DNA of 64,000 nucleotides from Saccoglossus kowalevskii (taxonomy: Eukaryota; Hemichordata; Enteropneusta; Harrimaniidae), in NCBI RefSeq assembly GCF_000003605.2, contig NW_003157454.1:48160-112159 (forward strand), written 5' to 3'. The notes beneath the pieces are model-generated. The model had not been told where the DNA came from. It did no database searches and saw nothing but the letters and a program-made list of their open reading frames with translations. Shown here in pieces: positions 24,945 through 38,095 of the stretch; positions within the stretch are counted from its first letter, which is position 1, and every line of letters begins with the position of its first letter. The position numbers and the translations under genes are program-made.

Positions 24945-27219
24945 GGGTATCCAGTATTCAGAGCTAGGAATTGGTATAGGGTACACTAATGGGTATCCAG
25001 TATTCAGAGCTAGGCATTGGTTTAGCTTGCACTAATGGGTATCCAGTATTCAAAGCTAGATATTGGTATAGGTTGCACTAATGGGTACCCAGTATTCAGA
25101 GCTAGGCATTGGTATAGGTTACACTAATGAGTATCCAGTATTCAGAGTTAGGCATTGGTATAGGTTGCACTAATGGGTATCCAGTTTTCAGAGCTAGGCA
25201 TTGGTATAGGTTGCACTAATTGGTATCCAGTATTCAGAGCTAGGCATTGGTATAGGGTACACTAATGGGTATCCAGTATTCAGAGCTAGGCATTGGTATA
25301 GGTTGCACTAATGGGTATCAAGTATTCAGAGCTAGGCATTGGTTTAGGTTGCACTAATGGGTATCCAGTATTCAGAGCGAGGCATTGGTATAGGTTGCAC
25401 TAATGGGTATCCAGTATTCAGAGCTAGGCATTGATATAGGGTACACTAATGGGTATCCAGTATTCAGAGCTAGGCATTGGTATAGGGTACACTAACGGGT
25501 ATCCAGTATTCAGAGCTAGGCATTGGTATAGGGTACACTAATGGGTATCCAGTATTCAGAGTTAGGCATTGGTATAGGTTGCACTAATGGGTATCCAGTA
25601 TTCAGAGCTAGGCATTGGTAAAGGGTACACTAATGGGTATCCAGTATTCAGAGCTAGGCATTGGTATAGATTGCAGAAATGGGTATCCAGTATTCAAAGC
25701 TAGGCATTGGTATTGGTTGCACTAATTGGTATCCAGTATTCAGAGCTAGGAATTGGTATAGGGTACACTAATGGGTATCCAGTATTCAGAGCTAGGCATT
25801 GGTTTAGCTTGCACTGATGGGTATCCATCATTCAAAGCTAGATATTGGTATAGGTTGCACTAATGGGTACCCAGTATTCAGAGCTAGGCATTGGTTTAGG
25901 TTGCACTAATGGGTATCCAGTATTCAGAGTTAGGCATTGGTATAGGTTGCACTAATGGGTATCCAGTACTCAGAGCTAGGCATTGGTATAGGTTGCACTA
26001 ATTGGTATCCTCTATTCAGAGCTAGGCATTGGTTTAGGTTGCACTAATGGGTATCCAGTATTCAGAGCTAGGCATTGGTATAGGTTGCACTAATGGGTAT
26101 CCACTATTCAGAGCTAGGCATTGGTTTAGGTTGCACTAATGGGTATCCAGTATTCAGAGCTAGGCATTGGTATAGGTTGCACTAACTGGTATCCACAATT
26201 CAGAGCTAGGCATTGGTAAAGGTTGCACTAATGGGTATCCAGTATTCCGAGCTAGGCATTGGTATAGGGTATACTAATCGGTATCCAGTATTCAGAGCTA
26301 GGCATTGGTTTAGGTTGCACTAATGGGTATTCAGTATTCTGAGCTAGGCATTGGTATAAGTTGCACTAATGGGTATCCAGTAATCAGAGCTAGGCATTGG
26401 TATAGGGTACACTAATGGGTATCCAGTATTCAGAGCTAGGCATTGGTATAGGTTGCACTAATGGATATCCAGTATTCAGAGCTAGGCATTGGTATAGGGT
26501 ACACTAATGGGTATCCAGTATTCAGAGCTAGGCATTGGTATAGATTGCACAAAGGGGTATCCAGTATTCAGAGCTAGGCATTGGTATAGGTTGCACTAAT
26601 GGGTATCCAGTATTCAGAGCTAGGCATTAGTTTAGGGTACACTAATGGGTATCCAGTATTCAGAGCGAGGCATTGGTATAGGTTGCACTAATGGATATCC
26701 AGTATTCAGGGCTAGGCATTGGTATAGGTTGCACTAATGGGTATCCAGTATTCAGAGCTAGGCATTGGTATAGGGAAAACTAATGGGTATCCAGTATTCA
26801 GAGCTAGGCATTGGGTTAGGTTACACTAATGGGTATCCAGTATTCAAAGCTAGGCATTGGTATAGGTTGCACTAATGGGTATCCAGTATTCAGAGCTGGA
26901 CATTGGTATAGGGTAAACTAATGGGTATCCAGTATTCAGAGCTAGTCATTGGCTTAGGTTGCACTAATGGGTTTCCAGTATTCAGAGCAAGGCATTGGTA
27001 TAGGTTGCACTAATGGGTATCCAGTATTCAGAGCAAGGCATTGGTATAGGTTGCACTAATGGGTATCCAGTATTCAGAGCTAGGCATTGGTATAGGTTGC
27101 ACTGATGGGTATCCAGTATTCAGAGCATTGCATTGGTATAGGGTGCACTAATGGGTATCCATTATTCAGAGTTAGGCATTGGTATAGGTTGCACTAATGG
27201 GTATCCATTATTCAGAGCT

Positions 27220-27510
27220 AGGCATTGGTTTAGGGTACACTAATGGGTATCCAGTATTAAGAGCAATGCATTGGTATAGGTTGCACTAATGGGTATCCAT
27301 TATTCAGAGTTAGGCATTGGTATAGGTTGCACTAATGGGTATCCATTATTCAGAGCTAGGCATTGGTTTAGGGTACACTAATGGGTATCCAGTATTAAGA
27401 GCAATGCATTGGTATAGGTTGCACTAATGGGTATCCATTATTCAGTGCTAGGCATTGGTTTAGGGTACACTAATGGGTATCCAGTATTCAGAGCAATGCA
27501 TTGGTATAGG
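27220..27510 (+). repeat. 92-bp dimer domain
   Basis: GGTTTAGGGTACAC units alternate with TTAAGAGCAATGC or CAGAGCAATGC units, with CCATTATT and ATTCAGTGC variants between them. The stretch ends in a TTGCGCTAATGGGTTTCC unit at about 27510 that also occurs at 57571 and 59181, tying this domain to the amplified cluster at 55800-59740. Confidence 0.72.
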
Positions 27511-27859
27511 TTGCGCTAATGGGTTTCCAGTATTCAGAGCTAGGCATTGGTTTAGGTTGCACTAATGGGTATCCAGTATTCAGAGCGAGGCATTGGTATA
27601 GGTTGCACTTATGGGTATCCAGTATTCAGAGCTAGGCATTGGTATAGGGTACACTAATGGGTATCCAGTATTCAGAGCTAGGCATTGGAATAGGTTGCAC
27701 TAATGGGTATCCAGTATTCAGAGCAATACATTGGTATAGGCTGCACTAATGGGTATCCAGTATTCAGAGCTAGGCAATGGTATAGGGTGCACTAATGGGT
27801 ATCCAGTATTCAGAGCTAGGCATTGGTATAGGTTGCACTAATGGGTATCCAATATTCAG

Positions 27860-28020
27860 AGCTAGCATTGTTATAGTTGCACTAATGGGTATCCAGTATT
27901 CAATGCTAGGCATTGGTATAAGGGTACACTAATGGGGTATCAGTATTCAGAGCTAAGGCATTGGTATAGGGTGCACCGATGGTATCCATATCAGAGTAGG
28001 CATGGTATAGGTTGCACTAA
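27860..28020 (+). repeat. Indel-dense patch of the satellite
   Basis: About ten small indels fall within 160 bp: GCTAGCATTG, TATAGTTGC, ATAAGGGTAC, AATGGGGTATCAG, GCTAAGGC, CCATATCAGAG, GAGTAGGC and CATGGTAT among them. Units on both sides are regular. The block around it resembles 50340-50460 (both carry GCACCGATGG). Local decay, a recombination scar or poor consensus quality are all possible. Confidence 0.75.
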
Positions 28021-28847
28021 TGGGTATCTATTATTCAGAGCTAGGCATTGGTTTAGGGTACACTAATGGGTATCCAGTATTAAGAGCAATGCATTAGTAT
28101 AGGTTGCACTAATGGGTATCCATTATTCAGAGCTACGCATTGGTTTAGGGTACACTAATGGGTATCCAGTATTCAGAGCAATGCGTTGGTATAGGTTGCA
28201 CTAATGGGTATCCATTATTCAGAGCTAGGCATTGGTATAGGTTGCACTAATGGGTATCCATTATTCAGAGCAATGCATTGGTATAGATTGCACTAATGGG
28301 TATCCAGTATTCAGAGCAATGCATTGGTATAGGTTGCACTAATGGGTATCCAAGATTCAGAGCTAGGCATTGGTATAGGTTGCACTAATGAGTATCCAGT
28401 ATTCAGAGCTAGTCATTGGTATAGGGTGCACTATTGGGTATCCAGTATTCAGAGCAAGGCATTGGTATAGGGTACACTAATGGGTATCCAGTATTGAGAG
28501 CAATGCATTGGCATAGGTTGCACTAATGGGTATCCAGTATTCAGAGCTAGGCATTGGTTTAGGTTGCACTAATGGGTATCCAGTATTCAGAGCTAGGCAT
28601 TGGTATAGGGTACACTAATGGGTATCCAGTATTCAGAGCTAAGCATTGGTATAGGGTACACTAATGGGTATCCAGTATTCAGAGCTAGGCATTGGTATAG
28701 GGTACACTAATGGGTATCCAGTATTCAGAGCGAGGCATTGGTATAGGTTGCACTAATGGGTATCCAGTATTCAGAGCTAGGTATTGGTTTAGGTTGCACT
28801 AATGGGTATCCAGTATTCAACGCTAGGCATTGGTATAGGTTGCACTA

Positions 28848-29284
28848 ATGGGTATCCAGTATTTAGAGCTAGGCATTGGTATAGGTTGCACTAATGGGTA
28901 TCCAGTATTCAGAGCTAGGCATTGGTATAGGGTAAACTAATGGGTATCCAGTATTCAGAGCTAGGCATTGGCTTAGGTTGCACTAATGGGTATCCAGTAT
29001 TCAGAGCAAGGCATTGGTATAGGTTGCACTAATGGGTATCCAGTATTCAGAACAATGCATTGGTATATGTTGCACTAATGGGTATCCAGTATTCAGAGCT
29101 AGGCATTGGTATAGGTTGCACTAATGGGTATCCAGTATTCAGAGCAATGCATTGGTATAGGGTGCACTGATGGTATCCATTATTCAGAGTTAGGCATTGG
29201 TATAGGTTGCACTAATGGGTATCTATTATTCAGAGCTAGGCATTGGTTTAGGGTACACTAATGGGTATCCAGTATTAAGAGCAA
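28848..29284 (+). repeat. Partner of the 18544-18980 block
   Basis: This copy carries GGGTAAAC, GGCTTAGG at 28970, GCAAGG, CAGAACAATGC, TATATGTTGC, GGGTGCACTGATGG, CCATTATT, GAGTTAGG and TCTATTATT in the same order as the block 10,304 bp upstream. Upstream of it the single TATTTAGAGC unit is doubled in the 18.5-kb copy, a one-unit expansion. Downstream it lacks 92 bp relative to that copy. Confidence 0.8.
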
Positions 29285-29660
29285 TGCGTTGGTATAGGTT
29301 GCACTAATGGGTATCCAGTATTCAGAGCTAGGCATTGGTTTAGGGTACACTAATGGGTATCCAGTATTCAGAGCAATGCATTGGTATAGGTTGCACTAAT
29401 GGGTATCCAGTATTCAGAGCTAGGCATTGGTTTAGGGTACACTAATGGGTATCCAGTATTCAGAGCAATGCATTGGTATAGGTTGCACTTATGGGTATCC
29501 AGTATTCAGAGCTAGGCATTGGTATAGGTTGCACTAATGGGTATCCAGTATTCAGAGCAATGCATTGGTATAGGTTGCACTAATGGGTATCCAGTATTCA
29601 GAGCTAGGCATTGGTATAGGTTGCACTAATGAGTATCCAGTATTCAGAGCTATGCATTGG

Positions 29661-29690
29661 TATAGGGTACATTAATTACATTAATGTGTA
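29661..29690 (+). repeat. Unit expanded by a 9-bp internal duplication, copy 1
   Basis: GGGTACATTAAT is followed by a second TACATTAAT (29677-29685), making a 55-bp unit. The next unit starts GTGTATCC. The same expansion, with one base changed (TGCATTAAT), is at 47711-47719, and both are followed by GCGAG(G)-type, TAGTCATTGG or CGTCATTGG, TTCTACTAA and CAATGC-type units, so the expansion predates duplication of the block. Confidence 0.85.
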
Positions 29691-31830
29691 TCCAGTATTC
29701 AGAGCTAGGCATTGGTATAGGTTACACTAATGGGTATCCAGTATTCAGAGTTAGGCATTGGTATAGGTTGCACTAATGGGTATCCAGTATTCAGAGCGAG
29801 GAATTGGTATAGGTTGCACTAATGGGTATCCAGTATTCAGAGCTAGTCATTGGAATAGGTTCTACTAACGGGTATCCAGTATTCAGAGCTAGGCATTGGT
29901 TTAGGGTACACTAATGGGTATCCAGTATTCAGAGCAATGCATTGGTATAGGTTGCACTAATGGGTATCCTGTATTCAGAGCTAGGCATTGGTTTAGGGTA
30001 CACTAAAGGGTATCCAGTATACAGAGCAATGCATTGGTATAGGTTGCACTTATGGGTATCCAGTATTCAGAGCTAGGCATTGGTATAGGTTGCACTAATG
30101 GGTATCCATTATTCAGAGCAATGCATTGGTATAGATTGCACTAATGGGTATCCAGTATTCAGAGCAATGCATTGGTATAGATTGCACTAATGGGTATCCA
30201 GTATTCAGAGCTAGGCATTGGTATAGGTTGCACTAATGAGTATCCAGTATTCAGAGCTAGGCATTGGTATAGGTTGCACTAATGGGTATCCAGTATTCAG
30301 AGCAAAGCATTGGTATAGGGTACACTAATGGGTATCCAGTATTCAGAGCTAAACATTGGTATAGGGTACACTAATGGGTATCCAGTATTCAGAGATAGGC
30401 ATTGGTATAGGGTACACTAATGGGTATCCAGTATTCAGAGCTAAACATTGGTATAGGGTACACTAATGGGTATCCAGTATTCAGAGCTAGGCATTGGTAT
30501 AGGGTACACTAATGGGTATCCAGTATTCAGAGCTAGGCATTGGTATAGGTTGCACTAATGGGTATCCAGTATTCAGAGCTAGGCATTGGTATAGGGTACA
30601 CTAATGGGTACCCAGTATTCAGAGCTAGGCATAGGTATAGGTTGCACTAATGGGTATCCAGTATTCAGAGCTAGGCATTGGTATAGGTTGCACTAATTGG
30701 TATCCACTATTCAGAGCTAAGCATTGGTTTAGGTTGCACTAATGGGAATCCAGTATTCAGAGCTAGGCATTGGTATAGGTTGCACTAATGGGTATCCAGT
30801 ATTCAGAGCTAGGAATTGGTATAGGGTACACTAATGGGTATCCAGTATTCAGAGCTAGGCATTGGTATAGGTTGCACTAATTGGTATCCACTATTCAGTG
30901 CTAAGCATTGGTTTAGGTTGCACTAATGGGAATCCAGTATTCAGAGCTAGGCATTGGTATAGGTTGCACTAATGGGTATCCAGTATTCAGAGCTAGGCAT
31001 TGGTTTAGGATGCACTAATGGGTATCCAATATTAAGAGCTAGGCATTGGTATAGGTTGCACTAATGGGTATCCAATATTCAGAGCTAGGCATTGGTTTAG
31101 GTTGCACTAATGGGTATTCAGTATTCAGAGCTAGGCATTGGTTTAGGTTGCACTAATGGGTATCCAGTATTCAGAGCTAGGAATTGGTATAGGGTACACT
31201 AATGGGTATCCAGTATTCAGAGCTAGGCATTGGTTTAGCTTGCACTAATGGGTATCCAGTATTCAAAGCTAGATATTGGTATAGGTTGCACTAATGGCTA
31301 CCCAGTATTCAGAGCTAGGCATTGGTTTAGGTTGCACTAATGGGTATCCAGTATTCAGAGTTAGGCATTGGTATAGGTTGCACTAATGGGTATCCAGTAT
31401 TCAGAGCTAGGCACTGGTATAGGTTGCACTAATTGGTATCCACTATTCAGAGCTAGGCATTGGTTTAGGTTGCACTAATGGGTATCCAGTATTCAGAGCT
31501 AGGCATTGGTATAGGTTGCACTAATGGGTATCCACTATTCAGAGCTAGGCATTGGTTTAGGTTGCACTAATGGGTATCCAGTATTCAGAGCTTGGCATTG
31601 GTATAGGTTGCACTAATGGGTATCCAGTATTCTGAGCTAGGCATTGGTAAAAGTTGCACTAATGGGTATCCAGTATTCAGAGCTAGGCATTGGTATAGGG
31701 TATACTAATAGGTATCCAGTATTCAGAGCTAGGCATTGGTTTAGGTTGCACTAATGGGTATCCAGTATTCTGAGCTAGGCATTGGTATAAGTTGCACTAA
31801 TGGGTACCCATTATTCAGAGCTAGGCATTG

Positions 31831-32330
31831 GTTTAGGTTGCACTAATCGGTATCCAGTATTCAGAGTTAGGCATTGGTGTAGGTTGCACTAATGGGTATC
31901 CAGAATTCAGAGCTAGGCATTGGTATAGGTTGCACTAATGGGTATCCAGTATCCAGAGCTAGGCATTGGTATATGTTGCACTAATGGGTATCCAGTATTT
32001 AGAGCCTGCCATTGGTTTAGGTTGCACTAATGCGTATCCAGTATTCAGAGCTAGGTATTGGTTTAGGTTGCACTAATGGGTATCCAGTATCCAGAGCTAG
32101 GCATCGGTATAGGTTGCACTAATGGGTATCCAGTATTCAGAGCTAGGCATTGGTATAGGTTGCACTAATGGGTATCCAGTATTCAGAGCTAGGCATTAGT
32201 TTAGAGTACACTAATGGGTTTCCAGTAATCAGAGCGAAGCATTGGTATAGATTGCACTAATGAGTATCCAGTATTCAGAGCTAGGCATTGGTATAGGGTA
32301 CATTAATGGGTATCCAGTATTCAGAGCTAG
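31831..32330 (+). repeat. Older copy of the 4241/5207 block
   Basis: The series AATCGG, GAGTTAGG, CCAGAATTC, GTATCCAGAGC, TATATGTTGC, AGAGCCTGCCATTGG, AATGCGTATCC, GCATCGGTATAGG, GCATTAGTTTAG, GCGAAGC and GTACATTAATGG repeats the order seen at 4241-4780 and 5207-5746. Differences from those copies include GGTTTAGG for GGTTTCGG, GGTGTAGG for GTTATAGG, GGTTTCC for GGTATCC and AGTAATC for AGTATTC. The copy continues with AGTCATTGG, TTCTACTAAT and TATACGGTAAAC (about 32526) as at 3601 and 4936. Confidence 0.82.
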
Positions 32331-33380
32331 GCATTGGTATAGGGTACACTAATGGGTATCCAGTATTCAGAGCTAGGCATTGGTATAGGTTGCACTAATG
32401 GGTATCCAGTATTCAGAGCTAGTCATTGGTATAGGTTCTACTAATGGGTATCCAGTATTCAGAGCTAGGCATTGGTATAGGTTGCACTAATGGGTATCCA
32501 GTATTCAGAGCTAGGCATTGGTATACGGTAAACTAATGGGTATCCAGTATTCAGAGCTAGGCATTAGTTTAGGGTACACTAATTGGTATCCACTATTCAG
32601 AGCTAAGCATTGGTTTAGGTTGCACTAATGGGAATCCAGTATTCTGAGCTAGGCATTGGTATAGGTTGCACTAATGGGTATCCAGTATTCAGAGCTAGGC
32701 ATTGGTTTAGGTTGCACTAATGGGTATCCAATATTCAGAGCTAGGCATTGGTACAGGTTGCACTAATGGGTATCCAATATTCAGAGCTAGGCATTGGTTT
32801 AGGTTGCACTAATGGGTATCCAGTATTCAGAGCTAGGCATTGGTTTAGGTTGCACTAATGGGTATCCAGTATTCAGAGCTAGGCATTGGTATAGGGTATA
32901 CTAATAGGTATCCAGTATTCAGAGCTAGGCATTGGTTTAGGTTGCACTAATGGGTATCCAGTATTCTGAGCTAGGCACTGGTATAAGTTGCACTAATGGG
33001 TATCCATTATTCAGAGCAATGCATTGGTATAGATTGCACTAATGGGTATCCAGTATTCAGAGCAATGCATTGGTATAGGTTGCACTAATGGGTATCCAGT
33101 ATTCAGAGCTAGGCATTGGTATAGGTTGCACTAATGAGTATCCAGTATTCAGAGCTAGGCATTGGTATAGGGTGCGCTAATGGGTATCCAGTATTCAGAG
33201 CTAGGCATTGATATAGGTACACTAATGGGTATCCAGTATTCAGAGATAGGCATTGGTATAGGGTACACTAATGGGTATCCAGTATTCAGAGCTAGGCATT
33301 GGTATAGGGTACACTAATGGGTATCCAGAATTCAGAGCTAGGAATTGGTATAGGTTGCACTAATGGGTATCCATTATTCA

Positions 33381-34096
33381 GAGCTAGGTATTGGTATAGG
33401 GAAAACTAATGGGTATCCAGTATTCAACGCTAGGCATTGGTATAGGTTGCACTAATGGGTATCCAGTATTTAGAGCTAGGCATTGGTATAGGTTGCACTA
33501 ATGGGTATCCAGTATTCAGAGCTAGGCATTGGTATAGGGTAAACTAATAGGTATCCAGTATTCAGAGCTAGGCATTGGCTTAGGTTGCACTAATGGGTAT
33601 CCAGTATTCAGAGCAAGGCATTGGTATAGGTTGCACTAATGGGTATCCAGTATTCAGAGCAATGCATTGGTATAGGTTGCACTAATGGGTATCCATTATT
33701 CAGAGCTAGGCATTGGTATAGGTTGCACTAATGGGTATCCAGTATTCAGAGCAATGCATTGGTATAGGGTGCACTGATGGTATCCATTATTCAGAGTTAG
33801 GCATTGGTATAGGTTGCACTAATGGGTATCTATTATTCAGAGCTAGGCATTGGTTTAGGGTACACTAATGGGTATCCAGTATTAAGAGCAATGCATTGGT
33901 ATAGGTTGCACTAATGGGTATCCATTATTCAGAGCTAGGCATTGGTTTACGGTACACTAATGGGTATCCAGTATTCAGAGCAATGCGTTGGTATAGGTTG
34001 CACTAATGGGTATCCAGTATTCAGAGCTAGGCATTGGTTTAGGGTACACTAATGGGTATCCAGTATTCAGAGCAATGCATTGGTATAGGTTGCACT
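33381..34096 (+). repeat. Higher-order block, copy 1 of 3 (partners at 44002 and 54300)
   Basis: The block runs AGGTATTGG, GGGAAAAC, TTCAACGC, TATTTAGAGC, GGGTAAACTAATAGG, GGCTTAGG (33577), GCAAGG, CAATGC, CCATTATT, ACTGATGG, TCTATTATT, TTAAGAGCAATGC, GGTTTACGGTACAC and CAATGCGTTGG. It matches 44002-44717 at a constant offset of 10,621 bp with about one difference seen (GGGTATCC against GCGTATCC near 44492). The first part also matches 54300-54690. Confidence 0.88.
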
Positions 34097-37000
34097 TATG
34101 TGTATCCATTATTCAGAGCTAGGAATTGGTATAGGTTGCACTAATGGGTATCCATTATTCAGAGCAATGCATTGGTATAGATTGCACTAATGGGTATCCA
34201 GTATTCAGAACAATGCTTTGGTATAGGTTGCACTAATGGGTATCCAGTATTCAGAGATAGGCATTGGTATAGGGTACACTAATGGGTATCCAGTATTCAG
34301 AGCTAGGCATTGGTATAGGTTGCACTAATGGGTATCAAGTATTCAGAGCTAGGCATTGGTTTAGGTTGCACTAATGGGTATCCAGTATTCAGAGCGAGGC
34401 ATTGGTATAGGTTGCACTAATGGGTATCCAGTATTCAGAGCTAGGCATTGATATAGGGTACACTAATGGGTATCCAGTATTCAGAGCTAGGCATTGGTAT
34501 AGGGTACACTAACGGGTATCCAGTAATCAGAGCTAGGCATTGGTATAGGGTACACTAATGGGTATCCAGTATTCAGAGCTAGGCATTTGTATAGGTTGCA
34601 CTAATGGGTATCCAGTAGTCAGAGCTAGGCATTGGTATAGGTTGCACTAATTGGTATCCACTATTCAGAGCTAAGCATTGGTTTAGGTTGCACTAATGGG
34701 TATCCAGTATTCAGAGCTAGGCATTGGTATAGATTGCACTAATGGGTATCCAGTATTCAGAGCTAGGCATTGATATAGGGTACACTAATGTGTATCCAGT
34801 ATTCAGAGCTAGGCATTGGTATAGGGTACACTAACGGGTATCCAGTAATCAGAGCTAGGCATTGGTATAGGGTACACTAATGGGTATCCAGTATTCAGAG
34901 CTAGGCATTGGTATAGGTTGCACTAATGGGTATCCAGTATTCAGAGCTAGGCATTGGTATAGGGTACACTAATGGGTATCCAGTATTCAGAGCTAGGCAT
35001 TGGTATAGATTGCACAAATGGGTATCCAGTATTCAGAGCTAGGCATTGGTATAGGTTGCACTAATGGGTATCCAGTATTCAGAGCTAGGCATTAGTTTAG
35101 GGTACACTAATGGGTATCCAGTATTCAGAGCGAGGCATTGGTAAAGGTTGCACTAATGGGTATCAAGTATTCAGGGCTAGGCATTGGTATAGGTTGCACT
35201 AATGGGTATCCAGTATTCAGAGCTAGGCATTGGTATAGGGAAAACTAATGGGTATCCAGTATTCAGAGCTAGGCATTGGGTTAGGTTACACTAATGGGTA
35301 TCCAGTATTCAAAGCTAGGCATTGGTATAGGTTGCACTTATGGGTATCCAGTATTCAGAACTAGGCATTGGTATAGGTTGCACTAATGGGTATCCAGTAT
35401 TCAGAGCTAGGCATTGGTATAGGGTAAACTAATGGGTATCCAGTATTCTGAGCTAGGCATTGGCTTAGGTTGCACTAATGGGTATCCAGTATTCAGAGCA
35501 AGGCATTGGTATAGGTTGCAGTAATGGGTATCCAGTATTCAGAGCAAGGCATTGGTATAGGTTGCACTAATGGGTATCCAGTATTCAGAGCTAGGCATTG
35601 GTATAGGTTGCACTGATGGGTATCCAGTATTCAGAGTTAGGCATTGGTATAGGTTGCACTAATGGGTATCCATTATTCAGAGCTAGGCATTGGTATAGGG
35701 TACACTAATGGGTATCCAGTATTAAGAGCAATCCATTGGTATAGGTTGCACTAATGGGTATCCATTATTCAGTGCTAGGCATTGGTTTAGGGTACACTAA
35801 TGGGTATCCAGTATTCAGAGCAATGCATTGGTATAGGTTGCACTAATGGGTATCCAGTATTCAGAACTAGGCATTGGTTTATGGTACACTAATGGGTATC
35901 CAGTATTCAGAGCAATGCATTGGTATAGGTTGCACTAATGGGTTTCCAGTATTCAGAGCTAGGCATTGGTTTAGGTTGCACTAATGGGTATCCAGTATTC
36001 AGAGCGAGGCATTGGTATAGGTTGCACTTATGGGTATCCTGTATTCAGAGCTAGGCATTGGTATAGGGTACACTAATGGGTATCCAGTATTCAGAGCTAG
36101 GCATTGGTATAGGTTGCACTAATGGGTATCCAGTATTCAGAGCAATGCATTGGTATAGGCTGCACTAATGGGTATCCAGTATTCAGAGCTAGGCAATGGT
36201 ATAGGGTGCACTAATGGGTATCCAGTATTTAGAGCTAGGCATTGGTATAGGTTGCACTAATGGGTATCCAATATTCAGAGCTAGGCATTGTTATAGGTTG
36301 CACTAATGGGTATCCAGTATTCAGAGCTAGGCATTGTTATAGGGTACACTAATGGGTATCCAGTATTCAGAGCTAGGCATTGGTATAGGTTGCACTAATG
36401 GGTATCCGGTATTCAGAGCTAGGCATTGGTTTAGGTTGCACTAATGGGTATCCAGTATTCAGAGCGAGACATTGGTATAGGTTGCACTAATGGGTATCCA
36501 GTATTCAGAGCAAGGCATTGGTATAGGGTACACTGATGGGTATAAAGTATTCAGAGCTAGGCATTGGTATAGGGTACACTAATGGGTATCCACTATTCAG
36601 AGCTAAGCATTGGTTTAGGTTGCACTAATGGGTATCCAGTATTCAGTGCTAGGCATTGGTATAGATTGCACTAATGGGTATCCAGTATTCAGAGCTAGGC
36701 ATTGATATAGGGTACACTAATGGGTATCCAGTATTCAGAGCTAGGCATTGGTATAGGGTACACTAACGGGTATCCAGTAATCAGAGCTAGGCATTGGTAT
36801 AGGTTGCAATAATGGGTATCCAGTATTCAGAGCTAGGCATTGGTATAGGTTGCACTAATGGGTATCCAGTATTCAGAGCTAGGCATTAGTTTAGGGTACA
36901 CTAATGGGTATCCAGTATTCAGAGCGAGGCATTGGTATAGGTTGCACTAATGGGTATCCAGTATTCAGGGCTAGGCATTGGTATAGGTTGCACTAATGGG

Positions 37001-37289
37001 TATCCAGTATTCAGAGCTAGGCATTGGTATAGGGAAAACTAATGGGTATCCAGTATTCAGAGCTAGGCATTGGGTTAGGTTACACTAATGGGTATCCAGT
37101 ATTCAAAGCTAGACATTGGTATAGGTTGCACTAATGGGTATCCAGTATTCAGAGCTAGGCATTGGTGTAGGTTGCACTAATGGGTATCCAGTATTCAGAG
37201 CTAGGCATTGGTATAGGGTAAACTAATGGGTATCCAGTATTCAGAGCTAGCAATTGGCTTAGTTGCACTAATGGGTATCCAGTATTCAG

Positions 37290-38095
37290 AGCTAGGCATT
37301 GGTATCGGTTGCACTAATGGGTATCCAGCATTCAGAGCTAGACATTGGAATAGGGTGCACTAATGGGTATCCAGTATTCAGAGCTAGGCATTGGTATAGG
37401 TTGCACTAATGGGTATCCAGTATTCAGAGCTAGGCATTGGTATAGGTTGCACTAACGGGTATCCAGTATTCAGAGCTAGGCATTGGTATAGGTTGCACTA
37501 ATTGGGATCCACTATTCAGAGATAGGCATTGGTTTAGGTTGCACTAATGGGTATCCAGTATTCTGAGCTAGGCATTGGTATAGGTTACACTAATGGGTAT
37601 CCAGTATTCAGATCTAAGCGTTGGTATAGGTTGCACTAATGGGTATCCAGTATTCAGTGCTAGGCATTAGTTTAGGGTACACTAATGGGTATACAGTATT
37701 CAGAGCGAGGCATTGGTATGGGTTGCACTAATGAGTATCCAGTATTCAGAGCTAGGCATTGGTATAGGGTACACTAATGGGTATCCAGTATTCAGAGCTA
37801 GGCATTGGTATAGGGTAGACTAATGGGTATCCAGTATTCAGAGCTAGGCATTGGTATAGGTTGCACTAATGGGTATCCAGTATTCAGAGCTAGGCATTGG
37901 TATAGGTTCCACTAATGGGTATCCAGTATTCAGAGCTAGGCATTGGTTTAGGGTACACTAATGGGTATCCAGTATTCAAAGCTAGGCATAGGTATAGGTT
38001 GCACTAATGGGTATCCAGTATTCAGGGCTAGGAATTGGTATAGGTTGCACTAATGGGTATCCAGTATTCAGAGCTAGGTATTGGTATAGGGTGCA
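37290..38095 (+). repeat. Diverged third copy of the 9833/61972 block
   Basis: GGTATCGGTTGC (about 37302), AGACATTGGAATAGGG, CCACTATT, GGTTACAC, GCATTAGTTTAGGG, GGTATGGGTTGC, AATGAGTATCC, GGTTCCAC, GGCATAGG, CAGGGCTAGGAATTGG and AGGTATTGG occur in the same order as in the other two copies. Roughly a dozen private changes are visible, including AATTGGGATCC, CAGATCTAAGCG, GTATACAG and GGGTAGAC. One unit has been lost (end-to-end offset shorter by 46 bp). Confidence 0.75.

Noticed and set aside
29668-29690. Target-site duplication of a lost transposon
   Set aside because: The repeated TACATTAAT contains no leftover element between its copies and is a plain tandem duplication of the monomer's own sequence.
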